Positions 1 to 9,509 of a stretch of DNA of 64,000 bases are shown here, in pieces. The notes under the pieces are model-generated. The model saw nothing but the letters and a program-made list of their open reading frames with translations. It did no database searches and was not told the DNA's origin. How positions within the stretch are numbered: the first letter of the stretch is position 1; every line of letters starts with the position of its first letter. The stretch spans positions 1,226,192-1,290,191 of the forward strand of contig NZ_GL870929.1 in assembly GCF_000190695.1 (NCBI RefSeq), given 5' to 3'. Source of the DNA: Kingella denitrificans ATCC 33394 (GTDB lineage: Bacteria; Pseudomonadota; Gammaproteobacteria; Burkholderiales; Neisseriaceae). Both the position numbers and the translations under genes were made by a program.

Positions 1-30
1 TAAATTAGATATCCGTTCAAACACACACAA

Positions 31-69
31 AAGCAGCCTGCACTTTGAAAATGGAAGTGCAGGCTGCTT
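31..69 (-). terminator. Inverted uptake-sequence pair, terminator of amgK
   Basis: AAGCAGCCTGCA and its inverse complement form a stem of about 17 bp with a short loop, flanked by A and T runs. It lies just past the amgK stop codon and would also terminate anything arriving from the left. Confidence 0.75.
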
Positions 70-84
70 TTTTCGGTTCAAAGA

Positions 85-1089
85 TTAAAACGTATAACCC
101 GTTTGCAATTCTTCGTCGCCCACCAGTTCCAACAGCAGTGCATAGAGCGGTGCCAATTCGGTGTAGCGGCGGGTGGTGCGGCGCAGGTAATTCAAAAAGC
201 GCGGGATTTCGGGGCGGTATTTGTCTTTGCCGTCGCGATACCACAGCCGCGCGAAAATGCCGGCCACTTTCAAATGCCGCTGCACGCCCATCCATTCGTA
301 CCAGCGGTAGAACGTGTCGAACTCTGCCGGCACGGGTAATCCGGCGGCGCGCGCCTTTTCCCAGTAGCGAATCACAATGTCCAGCGTAAATTCTTCGTCC
401 CATTCGATAAACGCATCGCGCGTCAGCGACACCAAATCGTATGTTATCGGGCCGTACAGCGCGTCTTGGAAGTCCAGCACGCCGGGGCGGCCGCGGGTCA
501 GCATCAGGTTGCGGACGATAAAGTCGCGGTGCACAAACACTTTCGGCTGCTCGGCAATCGCGTCCAGCAGCGTTTCCGTGCCCTGCTGCCACAGGCGGCG
601 CTGGGCGAAATTGAGCGTTTTGCCCAATTCTTTGCCCACGAACCATTCGGGGAACAAATTCATTTCGCGCAGCAGGATTTCGCGGCTGTATTCTTCCAGG
701 CAGCCTGCACGGCTGGCTTGCTGCAACACAATCAGTTCGTCCACCGCTTCCAGCAGCAGGGCTTTGTGGGCATCGGGCGAGGGATCGTGCTGCATGGCTT
801 TGAGATACTGGACATCGCCCAAATCGTTCAGCACCATAAAGCCCTGTTCGGGGCTGTGGTGCAGAATCTGCGGCACGTTGAGCATTTGGAACAGCTGCTG
901 CACGCGCACATAAGGTGCAGTCTGCATTTTGTCGGGCGGCGCGTCCATGCAGATAACGCTGCCGCCGTCGGCGAATACGGCGCGGAAATAGCGGCGGAAA
1001 TCCGCGTCGGCAGCGGCAAAGGCCAGCTCGAAGGATTGGTTCGGATAACATTGGGCCAGCCAGTTTTTTAGTTCGGTTTGGCGTTGCAT
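85..1089 (-). CDS. amgK: AmgK-like sugar kinase (phosphotransferase family)
   Basis: 334-residue protein of the aminoglycoside-phosphotransferase kinase fold. The catalytic loop HRDFIVRN (about residues 187-194) and a metal-binding segment DFQDA (206-210) are visible. It is divergent from lptD; in pseudomonads the anomeric MurNAc/GlcNAc kinase AmgK of the peptidoglycan recycling bypass is also encoded beside lptD, which supports the name. The ATG at 1089 was chosen because longer reading from 1143 would run into the lptD leader; no strong ribosome site decides it. The partner MurU is not seen, and a hairpin directly follows the stop codon. A kinase of another small substrate remains possible. 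Confidence 0.75.
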   Translation of the reverse strand: MQRQTELKNWLAQCYPNQSFELAFAAADADFRRYFRAVFADGGSVICMDAPPDKMQTAPYVRVQQLFQMLNVPQILHHSPEQGFMVLNDLGDVQYLKAMQHDPSPDAHKALLLEAVDELIVLQQASRAGCLEEYSREILLREMNLFPEWFVGKELGKTLNFAQRRLWQQGTETLLDAIAEQPKVFVHRDFIVRNLMLTRGRPGVLDFQDALYGPITYDLVSLTRDAFIEWDEEFTLDIVIRYWEKARAAGLPVPAEFDTFYRWYEWMGVQRHLKVAGIFARLWYRDGKDKYRPEIPRFLNYLRRTTRRYTELAPLYALLLELVGDEELQTGYTF

Positions 1090-1196
1090 GATGTGAATAC
1101 TCTGTTTTTCGGTTAAAATAGCCGTCATTTTAACGTTAAGCACGGTTGTTCGTCAGCAGAATTATCACGGCGGGCAGCAACACACAGGGGCAGATT

Positions 1197-3503
1197 TTGA
1201 CGCGTTTATTTGTTTGCAAACCTTTGGTGGTTTTATTAGGGATTGCTTTTTCCGGTTCGGCATGGGCGGCGGACAGCTGGTCGTCCGGCCGTTTGTGCCG
1301 CGCGCCGTCTGCCACCCCCGCCGCCCAAACCGATACGCAACCCGACAAGGACGACACGCCCCTGCCCGCTGGTGCAACGCGCATCACGGCCGACAAAGCC
1401 GTCGGCCAAACGCACACGCGCCACCGCGCCGAAGGCAATGTGCTGGTGGAGCGCAATGACGAAACGCTGAAAGCAGACTGGGTGGATTACCGTCCGCAGC
1501 AAGACACCGTGCAGGCGGGCGACCATTTCGTGCTGACGCGCGGCGACGGCGCCCAAGTACAAGGCGAGCGGCTGGATTATGATTTGGCGCAAAAATCGGG
1601 CAATGCCGAGCAAGTGGAATTTGCCGCCGAACGGGAAGGCCGCCGTTTGCAAGGCGTCGGAAGCAGCCTGCACATGGAAAACGACCAGCGCTACACCATG
1701 CGCGATGTGAAATTCAACACCTGCGGCGAAGGCGATACCTCTTGGTATGTGCAGGCCGCCGAATTGAAAGCCGACCGCGAAACCGGCATCGGCGTGGCGC
1801 GTCATGCGCGGCTGGTTTTCGCCGGCGTGCCGATTCTGTACACCCCGTGGGCAGACTTCCCCCTCAACGGCAACCGCAAAAGCGGCTTCCTGATGCCGTA
1901 TGTATCGTTCGGCTCAAACGGCGCCACCCTCAAACTGCCTTATTATTTCAACCTCGCCCCCAATTACGACGCCACCTTCACCCCCGGCGTGATTTCGCGG
2001 CGCGGCGTGCAGCTTTCCGGCGAATTCCGCTATCTGCAACCCAAATACCAAGGCAGCCTGCAAGCCGCCTATATGCCGTACGACAACGCCTCGCGCCACA
2101 ACCACCGCTACGAAATCCAGTTGCGCCACCAACACCGCTTCACACCGCACATCACCGGCGGCATCCACTTCAACCAAGTGTCCGATGACGACTACTACCG
2201 CGATTTCTACGGCCGCAACGACATTGCCGAAAACGTCAATCTGAACCGCAGCTTATGGCTGAATTACACCGGCAACGCCTGGGGCGGCAATGTGCAGGCT
2301 GCTTTTTTGGTCCGCAAATACCAAACGCTGGCCGACAGCAACGGCTACCGCTCCGCGCCCTACGCCCTCATGCCGCACCTCTCGCTGGACTGGCAGCGGC
2401 ATTGGCGCAACGCAACGATTCACTGGAAAAACCAACTCACCCGCTTTGAAAGCGACCGCGCACAAAACGGCACGCGGCTGGTGATGTACCCCAGCATCCA
2501 ATGGGATTTCTCCACGCTTTGGGGCTATATCCGCCCGAAAATCGGCGTACACGCCACGCAATACTGGCTCAACCGCTGGCAGGGCAACCCGCGCCAATCC
2601 GTGAACCGCGTGCTGCCCATCGCCAACATCGACACCGGGCTGACCTTCGAACGCGAGCGCACATGGTTTAAAACACCGCTGATTCAAACCCTCGAACCGC
2701 GCCTGTTTTACAACTACATCCCCAGCCGCCGCCAAAACCACCTGCCCAATTTTGATTCGTCGGAAAACTCGTTCAGCTACGACCAACTGTTCCGCGAAAA
2801 CCTTTATTCCGGCAGCGACCGCATCAACGCCGCCAACAGCGTTTCCCTGGGCGTGCAGAGCCGCATCCTCCATGCCGACACGGGTTCGGAAATTTTCCGC
2901 GCCGGCATCGGACAAAAATTTTACCTTTCGCGCGACGACGTCCTATTGGACGGCAGCACCGGCACCCGAGCCCGCCACCGCAGCGACGTTGCCCTGTTCG
3001 CCGGCGGGCAAATCGCCCCGAACTGGTTTGCCGACACGCAATACCACTGGAACGCCAACCAGAAAAATACCGAGCGCTTCGACATCGGTGTGCGCTACAA
3101 TCCCGAACCTGGCAAAATCCTGAGCGCACGTTACAAATACAACCGCAACACGGAAATTTACGCCGGCTTTTTCGGCAAGCTGCAACACATCGACTTGGCG
3201 GCGCAATACCCTATCAACCAAAACCTATACGCCGTCGGCCGCCTGAATTACAGCATCAGCCCGTGGGTGGCGTTGGAACAGACGCTCGGTTTGGAATATA
3301 AAAACCCCTGCGGCTGCTGGAGCGTGAGCTTTGTCGGACAACGTTATGTGGACGGCATCAGCAACGGCAGAAGCAGCCACAAATCCGCCGTTTTCCTGAC
3401 CCTGCAACTGAAAAATTTAAGCAATATTGGCAACAACCCCTATGAACAGCTTCGTCTCGGCATTCCGGGATACAGCAAAACCAATGAGGTATTTACCCGA
3501 TGA
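1197..3503 (+). CDS. lptD: LPS-assembly outer-membrane protein LptD
   Basis: 768-residue beta-barrel that inserts lipopolysaccharide/lipooligosaccharide into the outer leaflet with LptE. A signal peptide (hydrophobic run ending SAWA|AD), an N-terminal OstA/LptA-like domain (about 50-170, with RAEGNVLVERN-like strands) and a long barrel domain rich in aromatic strands are visible. Cysteines occur in FNTC near 165 and CGC near the C-terminus, as expected for the disulfide-bonded family. The start is a TTG at 1197 with AGGGG seven bases upstream; the in-frame TTG at 1146 lacks this. The stop overlaps the surA start (ATGA). Two uptake sequences are inside the gene and are read as SSLH and VQAAF. 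Confidence 0.95.
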   Translation: MTRLFVCKPLVVLLGIAFSGSAWAADSWSSGRLCRAPSATPAAQTDTQPDKDDTPLPAGATRITADKAVGQTHTRHRAEGNVLVERNDETLKADWVDYRPQQDTVQAGDHFVLTRGDGAQVQGERLDYDLAQKSGNAEQVEFAAEREGRRLQGVGSSLHMENDQRYTMRDVKFNTCGEGDTSWYVQAAELKADRETGIGVARHARLVFAGVPILYTPWADFPLNGNRKSGFLMPYVSFGSNGATLKLPYYFNLAPNYDATFTPGVISRRGVQLSGEFRYLQPKYQGSLQAAYMPYDNASRHNHRYEIQLRHQHRFTPHITGGIHFNQVSDDDYYRDFYGRNDIAENVNLNRSLWLNYTGNAWGGNVQAAFLVRKYQTLADSNGYRSAPYALMPHLSLDWQRHWRNATIHWKNQLTRFESDRAQNGTRLVMYPSIQWDFSTLWGYIRPKIGVHATQYWLNRWQGNPRQSVNRVLPIANIDTGLTFERERTWFKTPLIQTLEPRLFYNYIPSRRQNHLPNFDSSENSFSYDQLFRENLYSGSDRINAANSVSLGVQSRILHADTGSEIFRAGIGQKFYLSRDDVLLDGSTGTRARHRSDVALFAGGQIAPNWFADTQYHWNANQKNTERFDIGVRYNPEPGKILSARYKYNRNTEIYAGFFGKLQHIDLAAQYPINQNLYAVGRLNYSISPWVALEQTLGLEYKNPCGCWSVSFVGQRYVDGISNGRSSHKSAVFLTLQLKNLSNIGNNPYEQLRLGIPGYSKTNEVFTR

Positions 3504-4453
3504 AACCTATCCGTACCCTTGCCGCCGCCGTTTTGGTCGGCTTGAGCCTTCAGACCGCTGGCGCTGCAGAAATCAAACCGCTCAACAGCATCGCCATCGA
3601 GATTAATTCGTCCATCATCACCTACCGCGACATCGAACGCGTGGTGCGCGAATTCAAAAGCCGCCCGGGCAACAAAGACATTCCCGAAGCGCAGTTGGTG
3701 CAGGCGGCCAAAAACACTTTGGTCGAACGCGCCCTGCTGGCCGATGCCGCACGCGCCCAAGATTTGAAAGCCACCCCCGCCGGCATTGACGCGGAACTCG
3801 AACGCCGCGCCGCAGCAGGCAAAACCACCGTGCAGAATATCTACGCGCAGGCTGCCGCATTGGGCTACACGCGCGAAGCTTACCGCACGGAAGTGGCCAA
3901 AGATTTGCTGATTACCTATATGCTGCAAAACCTGAACAGCAACATCAAAATCACCGACGAACAAGTGCAGGCTGCTTTGAACGAGCTGCAAGCCAAAGGC
4001 CAAGCCCCCACCGGCGAGCCCTACACCGTCTATACCATCCGCCGCGTGATTCTGAACGCCGCCAACCAGCAGCACATGCCCGCCGTCGGCCAGCGCATAC
4101 AGCAAATCGCCACCGCCATCGCCCAAGGCAGCGACTTCGGTGCTGTCGCCCAACGTTATTCGCAAGAAGTGCAGGCGGCCAACCAAGGCCTGCATGACAA
4201 CATCACCGACATGATGCTGCCCGAAAACGTTGAAGCCGCCCTGCACCAGCTGCAACCCGGCCAAATCACACCGCCGCTGCGCGCAGGCAACAGCTGGCAA
4301 ATCGTGCAACTCATCGGCGCGCGCACCGAAAACGACCCGGCCAAAATGCAGCGGGAAGCCGTGCGCCGCATGCTGGTGCGCCAAGCCCAAGAGCGCAACC
4401 AGGCGCAATTCATGGCACAATTACAGCAAATGGCCGTGGTGCGCGAATATTGA
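3500..4453 (+). CDS. surA: Periplasmic chaperone/peptidyl-prolyl isomerase SurA
   Basis: 317 residues with a signal peptide (to about residue 22, GAA|EI), a SurA N-terminal chaperone domain (LNSIAIEINSSIITYRDIE onward) and one parvulin domain at about 175-275 (GSDFGAVAQRYSQ, LQPGQITPPLRAG). E. coli SurA has two parvulin domains; a single one is usual in Neisseria. It assists folding of outer-membrane proteins such as LptD. The start codon overlaps the lptD stop by four bases, so the two are translationally coupled in the conserved lptD-surA order. pdxA, the usual next gene in enterics, is absent. Confidence 0.92.
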   Translation: MKPIRTLAAAVLVGLSLQTAGAAEIKPLNSIAIEINSSIITYRDIERVVREFKSRPGNKDIPEAQLVQAAKNTLVERALLADAARAQDLKATPAGIDAELERRAAAGKTTVQNIYAQAAALGYTREAYRTEVAKDLLITYMLQNLNSNIKITDEQVQAALNELQAKGQAPTGEPYTVYTIRRVILNAANQQHMPAVGQRIQQIATAIAQGSDFGAVAQRYSQEVQAANQGLHDNITDMMLPENVEAALHQLQPGQITPPLRAGNSWQIVQLIGARTENDPAKMQREAVRRMLVRQAQERNQAQFMAQLQQMAVVREY

Positions 4454-4477
4454 CCGCACACAGTTTGAACGCATAAA

Positions 4478-4516
4478 AAGCAGCCTGCACTTCAATTCCC
4501 AAAGTGCAAGCTGCTT
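4478..4516 (+). terminator. Imperfect uptake-sequence hairpin after surA
   Basis: The left arm is a perfect uptake sequence; the right arm carries one change (CAAGCTG for CAGGCTG), which leaves a mismatch in the stem. A T4 run follows. Terminates lptD-surA. Confidence 0.6.
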
Positions 4517-4608
4517 TTCCCACCTCCGCCTTCCTGCCGCCATTCCTTGCCACACGCCCAAAACCCCTATATTATTCAACCCACCAACCATCAACACAGC
4601 CGAACATC

Positions 4609-6126
4609 ATGCCCACATCCCTCCCCTTCTCCCCCGCCGAACTCTGGCAAATGCTGCTCACACATTTATGGCTTTCCGGACTGGCTTTGCTCGCGGCAGT
4701 GGCGATTGCCGTGCCTGCCGCCGTGTTGTTTGCGCGCAGACGGCGGGCGGCGGAAGCGGTATTGCAGTTCACCAATATATTGCAAACCATCCCGTCTTTG
4801 GCGCTGCTGGGCTTGTTGATTCCATTTGTCGGCATCGGTTCGCCGCCCGTCTTGATTGCGCTCACGTTATACGCGCTGCTGCCGATCTTTCAAAACACCT
4901 ATCTGGGGCTGACCCAAATTGATCAATCCATTCAAGACGCTTACACGGCGTTCGGCCTGTCGCGTTGGCAGTCGCTGTGGCGGATTGAATTGCCCATGGC
5001 GCTGCCTGCCATGATTTCGGGCATCCGCACGGCGGCGGTGCTGATTGTCGGCACGGCAACTCTGGCGGCGTTAATTGGCGCCGGCGGTTTGGGCAACCTG
5101 ATTCTGCTCGGTATCGACCGCAACAACATGACGATGACGTTTACCGGCGCATTGCTCTCCGCGCTGCTGGCTGTCGGCGTCAGCGGCATTATCGGGCTGT
5201 TGCAGAAATCGCGACGCAAGTTGCCGATTATTTTGGCATTGGCGGTGGGCTTCGGCGCGCTCGGTCTGTCGCAGGTTTCGTTTACGCCTGCCACGCAAAA
5301 CGTGGTGATTGCCGGCAAAATGGGCAGCGAGCCGGATATTCTGATTAATATGTATAAATTATTGATTGAGCGTGAAAATCCGAATATCAGAGTTACCGTC
5401 AAACCCAATTTCGGTAAAACCACCTTCCTGTTTAACGCGCTGAACAGCGGCGAAATCGACATTTACCCCGAATTCACCGGCACGGTGCTGGAAACCTTGG
5501 TGCAAGTGCCGCCCGAGCAGAAAAACCGCCATCTGTCGCCAGATGAAACCTATCGACTGGGCAAACAATTATTGGCGGAACAATATCGGCTGGAATTCCT
5601 GCCGCCGATGTCTTATCAGAACACCTACGCGCTAGCGGTGAAAGAGAGCTACGGCGCGGCGCACCAGCTCAATACAATCAGCGATTTAAAGCGGGCTGCA
5701 CCCGATATTCGGGCAGGTTTCTCACTGGAGTTTACCGACCGGGCGGACGGCTACAAAGGCATGCAGGCTGCCGGTATCACGCTGAAACATATCGTCCGCC
5801 TGGAACCCGCCCTGCGCTATACGGCGCTGCTGAATGACAAAATCGACCTGGTGGAAGCCTTTTCCACCGATGCAGAATTGAAGCAATACCAATTGCGCCT
5901 GCTGAAAGACGATATTGCCCTGTTCCCCGCCTATCAGGGCGCGCCGCTGATGAAAGCCGAATTTGCCGCAAAAAACCCGCAAATCGTGGCCGCGCTGAAC
6001 CGCTTGGCAGGCAAAATCAGCGAAGCGGAAATGAGCGAGATGAACTACCGCGTGAAAGTGCAAGGCGAAAGCGCGGAAAACGTGGCGCGAGATTATTTGG
6101 AGAAAAATGGGTTGCTGGCGAATTGA
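4609..6126 (+). CDS. Osmoprotectant ABC transporter, fused permease and substrate-binding protein
   Basis: 505 residues. The first ~210 form an ABC permease (several membrane segments; EAA-like loop AYTAFGLSRWQSLWRIELP). The last ~270 form an OpuAC-type periplasmic binding domain for glycine betaine, choline or related quaternary amines (VVIAGKMGSEPDILINMY, EFTGTVLETL). Such fusions occur in ProWX/OpuB-type importers. ATG at 4609 is the first start fitting the family; upstream in-frame codons are uptake-sequence translation. The ATPase partner lies 960 bp downstream beyond an NmrA-like gene. Substrate is inferred from family only. Confidence 0.85.
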   Translation: MPTSLPFSPAELWQMLLTHLWLSGLALLAAVAIAVPAAVLFARRRRAAEAVLQFTNILQTIPSLALLGLLIPFVGIGSPPVLIALTLYALLPIFQNTYLGLTQIDQSIQDAYTAFGLSRWQSLWRIELPMALPAMISGIRTAAVLIVGTATLAALIGAGGLGNLILLGIDRNNMTMTFTGALLSALLAVGVSGIIGLLQKSRRKLPIILALAVGFGALGLSQVSFTPATQNVVIAGKMGSEPDILINMYKLLIERENPNIRVTVKPNFGKTTFLFNALNSGEIDIYPEFTGTVLETLVQVPPEQKNRHLSPDETYRLGKQLLAEQYRLEFLPPMSYQNTYALAVKESYGAAHQLNTISDLKRAAPDIRAGFSLEFTDRADGYKGMQAAGITLKHIVRLEPALRYTALLNDKIDLVEAFSTDAELKQYQLRLLKDDIALFPAYQGAPLMKAEFAAKNPQIVAALNRLAGKISEAEMSEMNYRVKVQGESAENVARDYLEKNGLLAN

Positions 6127-6136
6127 AATGAGCGGC

Positions 6137-6148
6137 AGGCTACCTGAA
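6137..6148 (+). repeat. Eikenella-dialect uptake sequence AGGCTACCTGAA
   Basis: Exact 12-mer of the dialect I recall as eikDUS, not the dialect dominant here. A second copy lies at 7919; the two bracket the NmrA-like and ATPase genes. Confidence 0.75.
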
Positions 6149-6233
6149 AGCCAAAAAGCAGCCTGCACATGGTTTGACAGAAATCCTGCAAACGGCAAAG
6201 CCATCCCTTTTGAAAATACATAAGGAAAACAAC

Positions 6234-7094
6234 ATGAATCTAGCCATCACCGGCGCCAGCGGCAACATCGGCGGCATGGTCGCCCGTCATCTGAACACAC
6301 GCGGACTGCCGCTTATCCTGCCGCTGCGCAACCCCGCCAAAGCACCCGACCTGCCGAACTGCGAAGCGCGGCAGTTTGCCTATGGCGATTTGGAGCTTGC
6401 CAAGCAGGCGTTAAACGGGGTGGATGTGCTGTTCATGGTGTCCGCCGCCGAAAGCCCGACGCGCGAACAGGAGCATTTGACTTTGGTGCAGGCTGCTTCG
6501 GAAGCGGGCGTAAAACACATTGTCTATCTCTCTTTTGCACAGGCGGCGTTGGACAGCACCTTCACGCTAGCGCGCACCCATGCGGTTACCGAAAATGCAA
6601 TCCGGCAAACGAATATGCGCCACACCTTTCTGCGCGACAATTTTTACAGCGAGATGATGGCAACAATTGCCAACGCAGACGGCATCATCGCAGGTCCAGC
6701 CGACGACGGGCGCGTTGCCTGCGTGTCGCAGCGCGATGTCGCCCAAGCGGCGGCAAACGTCATCGCCGACATCGCGTACGGCCACCACCGCCACGACAAT
6801 CAGACCTACACGCTGACCGGTCCCCAATCATTAAGTTTTGCTGAAATAGCCGCCGTCTTAACCGAAATCACCGGCAAACCACACCGCTACCACAACGACA
6901 CCCTAGAAGAAGCCTTCGCCAGCCGCAAATCCGCGTACCCTGACACGCCCGATTGGCAGATTGAGGCATGGGTTTCCACCTACACCGCCATTGCCAAAGG
7001 CGAACTTGCCGCCGTTTCAGACGACCTGCCGCAGTTATTGGGACGTGCACCGCTTAATTTTGAAGACGTAGTAAGGGCACAATATGCAAAATAA
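6234..7094 (+). CDS. NmrA-like NAD(P)-binding oxidoreductase
   Basis: 286 residues, atypical short-chain dehydrogenase/NmrA family, related to quinone oxidoreductase YtfG (QOR2). The Rossmann motif GASGNIGG is at about residues 7-14; the YxxxK catalytic pair of classical SDRs is not evident, as in NmrA-type proteins. ATG at 6234 follows AAGGAAAAC. The gene sits between two parts of an ABC importer and its end overlaps the ATPase start by 11 bases, so it is co-translated with it. A role in transport is not evident; a redox or sensor role is possible. Confidence 0.8.
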   Translation: MNLAITGASGNIGGMVARHLNTRGLPLILPLRNPAKAPDLPNCEARQFAYGDLELAKQALNGVDVLFMVSAAESPTREQEHLTLVQAASEAGVKHIVYLSFAQAALDSTFTLARTHAVTENAIRQTNMRHTFLRDNFYSEMMATIANADGIIAGPADDGRVACVSQRDVAQAAANVIADIAYGHHRHDNQTYTLTGPQSLSFAEIAAVLTEITGKPHRYHNDTLEEAFASRKSAYPDTPDWQIEAWVSTYTAIAKGELAAVSDDLPQLLGRAPLNFEDVVRAQYAK

Positions 7095-7908
7095 TCTTGT
7101 TCCGTTTATCGAATTTCGCGGCGCAGGCAAGCAGTATGACGGCAAATATGCCGTGCGCGATTTGGATTTGACCATTTATCAAGGCGAGTTTTTCGTGTTG
7201 GTGGGCGGCTCGGGCAGCGGCAAATCCACCACTTTGCGCATGATTAACGCGCTAATTGAACCGACCGACGGCAACGTTTATCTGCACGGCAAACGAATTA
7301 AAGACTACGACATCCGCCAGCTCCGCCACCAAATTGGTTACGTATTGCAGCAAATCGCCCTGTTCCCCACTATGACTGTGGCGGAAAACATCGCGCTCAT
7401 GCCCGACATTTTGGGCTGGCCGAAAGCCGAACGCAAAGCGCGTGTGAACGAATTATTGGAACTGGTGGAACTCGACCCCGCACACTACCGCGACCGCTAT
7501 CCGCACGAACTCTCCGGCGGCGAACAGCAGCGCATCGGCATTTTGCGCGCCATTGCCGCCAAGCCCCAAGTACTGCTGATGGACGAACCGTTTTCCGCGC
7601 TCGACCCGCTGGTGCGCACCGTGCTGCAAGACCAAATTGCCATGATTCACCAAAAATTTGGCACCACTATCGTGTTTGTGACCCACGATATGCAGGAAGC
7701 GGCGAAACTCGCCTGCCGCATCGGCGTGATGCACAACGGCAAACTGGTACAAATCGGCACGCCCGAAGCCATCAAAAAGCAGCCTGCAAACGATTACGTG
7801 CAATCGCTGTTTTCCGCCGCCGACGCACCCGATGCCCAACGTATCATCCACCAATTCCTGCGACTGGACCCACAGGGGCAGGAGGCGGTGAGACGGGCGT
7901 TGCTTTGA
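7084..7908 (+). CDS. Osmoprotectant ABC transporter ATP-binding protein
   Basis: 274-residue ATPase of the ProV/OpuCA group. Walker A GGSGSGKST (about 43-51), signature LSGGEQQRIG, Walker B VLLMDEPFSALD and the switch histidine (VTHDMQEA) are all visible. The C-terminal CBS pair of OpuA/OpuCA is missing, so the protein is short for the group. It would energise the fused permease/binding protein encoded upstream. The start lies inside the end of the NmrA-like gene, implying coupled translation. Confidence 0.9.
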   Translation: MQNNLVPFIEFRGAGKQYDGKYAVRDLDLTIYQGEFFVLVGGSGSGKSTTLRMINALIEPTDGNVYLHGKRIKDYDIRQLRHQIGYVLQQIALFPTMTVAENIALMPDILGWPKAERKARVNELLELVELDPAHYRDRYPHELSGGEQQRIGILRAIAAKPQVLLMDEPFSALDPLVRTVLQDQIAMIHQKFGTTIVFVTHDMQEAAKLACRIGVMHNGKLVQIGTPEAIKKQPANDYVQSLFSAADAPDAQRIIHQFLRLDPQGQEAVRRALL

Positions 7909-7918
7909 TGCACGTTTG

Positions 7919-7930
7919 AGGCTACCTGAA
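7919..7930 (+). repeat. Eikenella-dialect uptake sequence AGGCTACCTGAA
   Basis: Exact copy just after the ATPase stop and just before the uptake-sequence hairpin in the local dialect. Confidence 0.75.
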
Positions 7931-7938
7931 AACCTAAA

Positions 7939-7978
7939 AAGCAGCCTGCACTTTGAATTTCTCAAGTGCAGGCTGCTT
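7939..7978 (+). terminator. Uptake-sequence hairpin after the ABC transporter operon
   Basis: Perfect inverted pair with a 16-base centre, flanked by A5 and a T5 run; terminates the osmoprotectant genes. Confidence 0.75.
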
Positions 7979-8081
7979 TTTATCGTCTGCGCCACCCTCT
8001 TTCCACGCCTTTCCGATTCTACAAAATCCCGTTTTGATTTACCATAACGCTTTCCCACAACAAGAACGAAGGAGAATCAAG

Positions 8082-9401
8082 ATGGACATTCTTTCCCGCC
8101 TGCAAGCATTGCCGCCGGGCAGGTTCCACTACAAATTGCTGGTATTGGTCGGTATAGGTTGGTTGTTTGACGCAATGGATACCGGCATCGTGTCGTTTAT
8201 ATTGCCCGCATTAGGCAAAGAATGGGGATTGCAGCCTGCACAACTGGGCTGGATCGTCAGCATCGCCTTTATCGGCATGGCACTCGGCGCGGTAGCGAGC
8301 GGCTGGCTGGCAGACCGCTTCGGCAGGAAAACCGTATTTGCCGCGACCATGGCAGTGTACAGCACGGCGACAGGCCTATGCGCCTTTTCGCCCGATGTAG
8401 AAACACTGCTTACCTGCCGCTTCTTTGTCGGTGTAGGATTGGGTGGACAGCTCCCCGTCGCGGTGTCATTGGTCAGCGAATACGCCCCGCCGAAAGTACG
8501 CGGACGCTTTATCGTGTTGCTGGAAAGTTTTTGGGGGCTGGGCTGGCTTGCCGCCGCACTCGCTTCCTATTTCTTTATCCCAAAATTCGGCTGGCACAGC
8601 GCGTTTTTAATCGGTGCGCTGCCGATTGTGTATATCCCGCTGGTGTTGAAATTCATCCCCGAATCCGTACCCTACCTGCTCTCGCAAGGCAAAACGGACG
8701 AAGCGCACCGGCTGGTCAGCCGCTTGGAAGAGGAAGCGGGGATTACGCCCGCCGCAACGGCCATCGCACCGCCGCAAAAGGAAAAACAGCGCATCCGCTT
8801 CATACAACTATGGCAACAGCCTTTCGCACGGCGAACGCTGATGCTGTGGCTGGTTTGGTTCGGTATCGTCTTTTCCTATTACGGCATTTTTACTTGGCTG
8901 CCGAAACTCTTGGTCGAACAAGGCAATACGGTGGTCAAAACCTTTGAATATGTGCTGGTGATGATTGTCGCGCAACTGCCCGGCTACATCGCGGCGGCGG
9001 CATTGGTGGAAAAAATCGGGCGTAAAGCGACTTTGGCGGGCTTTCTCGCCGCCTGCGCCGTCTGCGCGTGGTTTTTCGGACAAAGCAGCAGCGCCACCGA
9101 AGTCATGGCATGGGGCAGCCTGATGTCGTTCTTCAACCTCGGCGCATGGGGCGTTTTATACACCTACACGCCCGAACTCTACCCCCTCCGCTTCCGTGCC
9201 TTCGCCTCCGGCTGGGCGGGCGCAATCGGACGCATCGGCGGCATTCTTGCGCCTATGGTGGTCGCCAAAATGGTCGGCGGCAGCGGCGGATTCGGCAATA
9301 TATTCATGATGTTCGCCGGCGTGATGATGCTGATTGTATTGGTGATTTTGGCATTGGGCGAAGAAACGAAAGGCAGGACGCTGGAGGAAATCAGCTCGTA
9401 A
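8082..9401 (+). CDS. niaP: MFS transporter, niacin permease NiaP-like
   Basis: 439 residues with about twelve membrane segments and MFS signatures (GWLADRFGRKT after TM2; repeat KIGRKAT in the second half). The N-terminal GWLFDAMDTGIVSFILP segment resembles NiaP nicotinate/nicotinamide importers and, more distantly, aromatic-acid:H+ symporters, so the substrate is inferred. ATG at 8082 has AAGGAG seven to eight bases upstream; the preceding in-frame region is uptake-sequence DNA. Monocistronic between two hairpins. Confidence 0.75.
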   Translation: MDILSRLQALPPGRFHYKLLVLVGIGWLFDAMDTGIVSFILPALGKEWGLQPAQLGWIVSIAFIGMALGAVASGWLADRFGRKTVFAATMAVYSTATGLCAFSPDVETLLTCRFFVGVGLGGQLPVAVSLVSEYAPPKVRGRFIVLLESFWGLGWLAAALASYFFIPKFGWHSAFLIGALPIVYIPLVLKFIPESVPYLLSQGKTDEAHRLVSRLEEEAGITPAATAIAPPQKEKQRIRFIQLWQQPFARRTLMLWLVWFGIVFSYYGIFTWLPKLLVEQGNTVVKTFEYVLVMIVAQLPGYIAAAALVEKIGRKATLAGFLAACAVCAWFFGQSSSATEVMAWGSLMSFFNLGAWGVLYTYTPELYPLRFRAFASGWAGAIGRIGGILAPMVVAKMVGGSGGFGNIFMMFAGVMMLIVLVILALGEETKGRTLEEISS

Positions 9402-9420
9402 ACATATTTTCATACTTTAA

Positions 9421-9461
9421 AAGCAGCCTGCACCTTGGAAATCTGAAAGTGCAGGCTGCTT
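9421..9461 (+). terminator. Uptake-sequence hairpin after the MFS gene
   Basis: Perfect inverted pair with a 17-base centre and a T4 run; separates the MFS gene from the TraB/GumN gene. Confidence 0.75.
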
Positions 9462-9509
9462 TTGTGCTGTTTGGTGTAAAATCCCTTCTTTTCCAAACGG
9501 GGGTATCAC

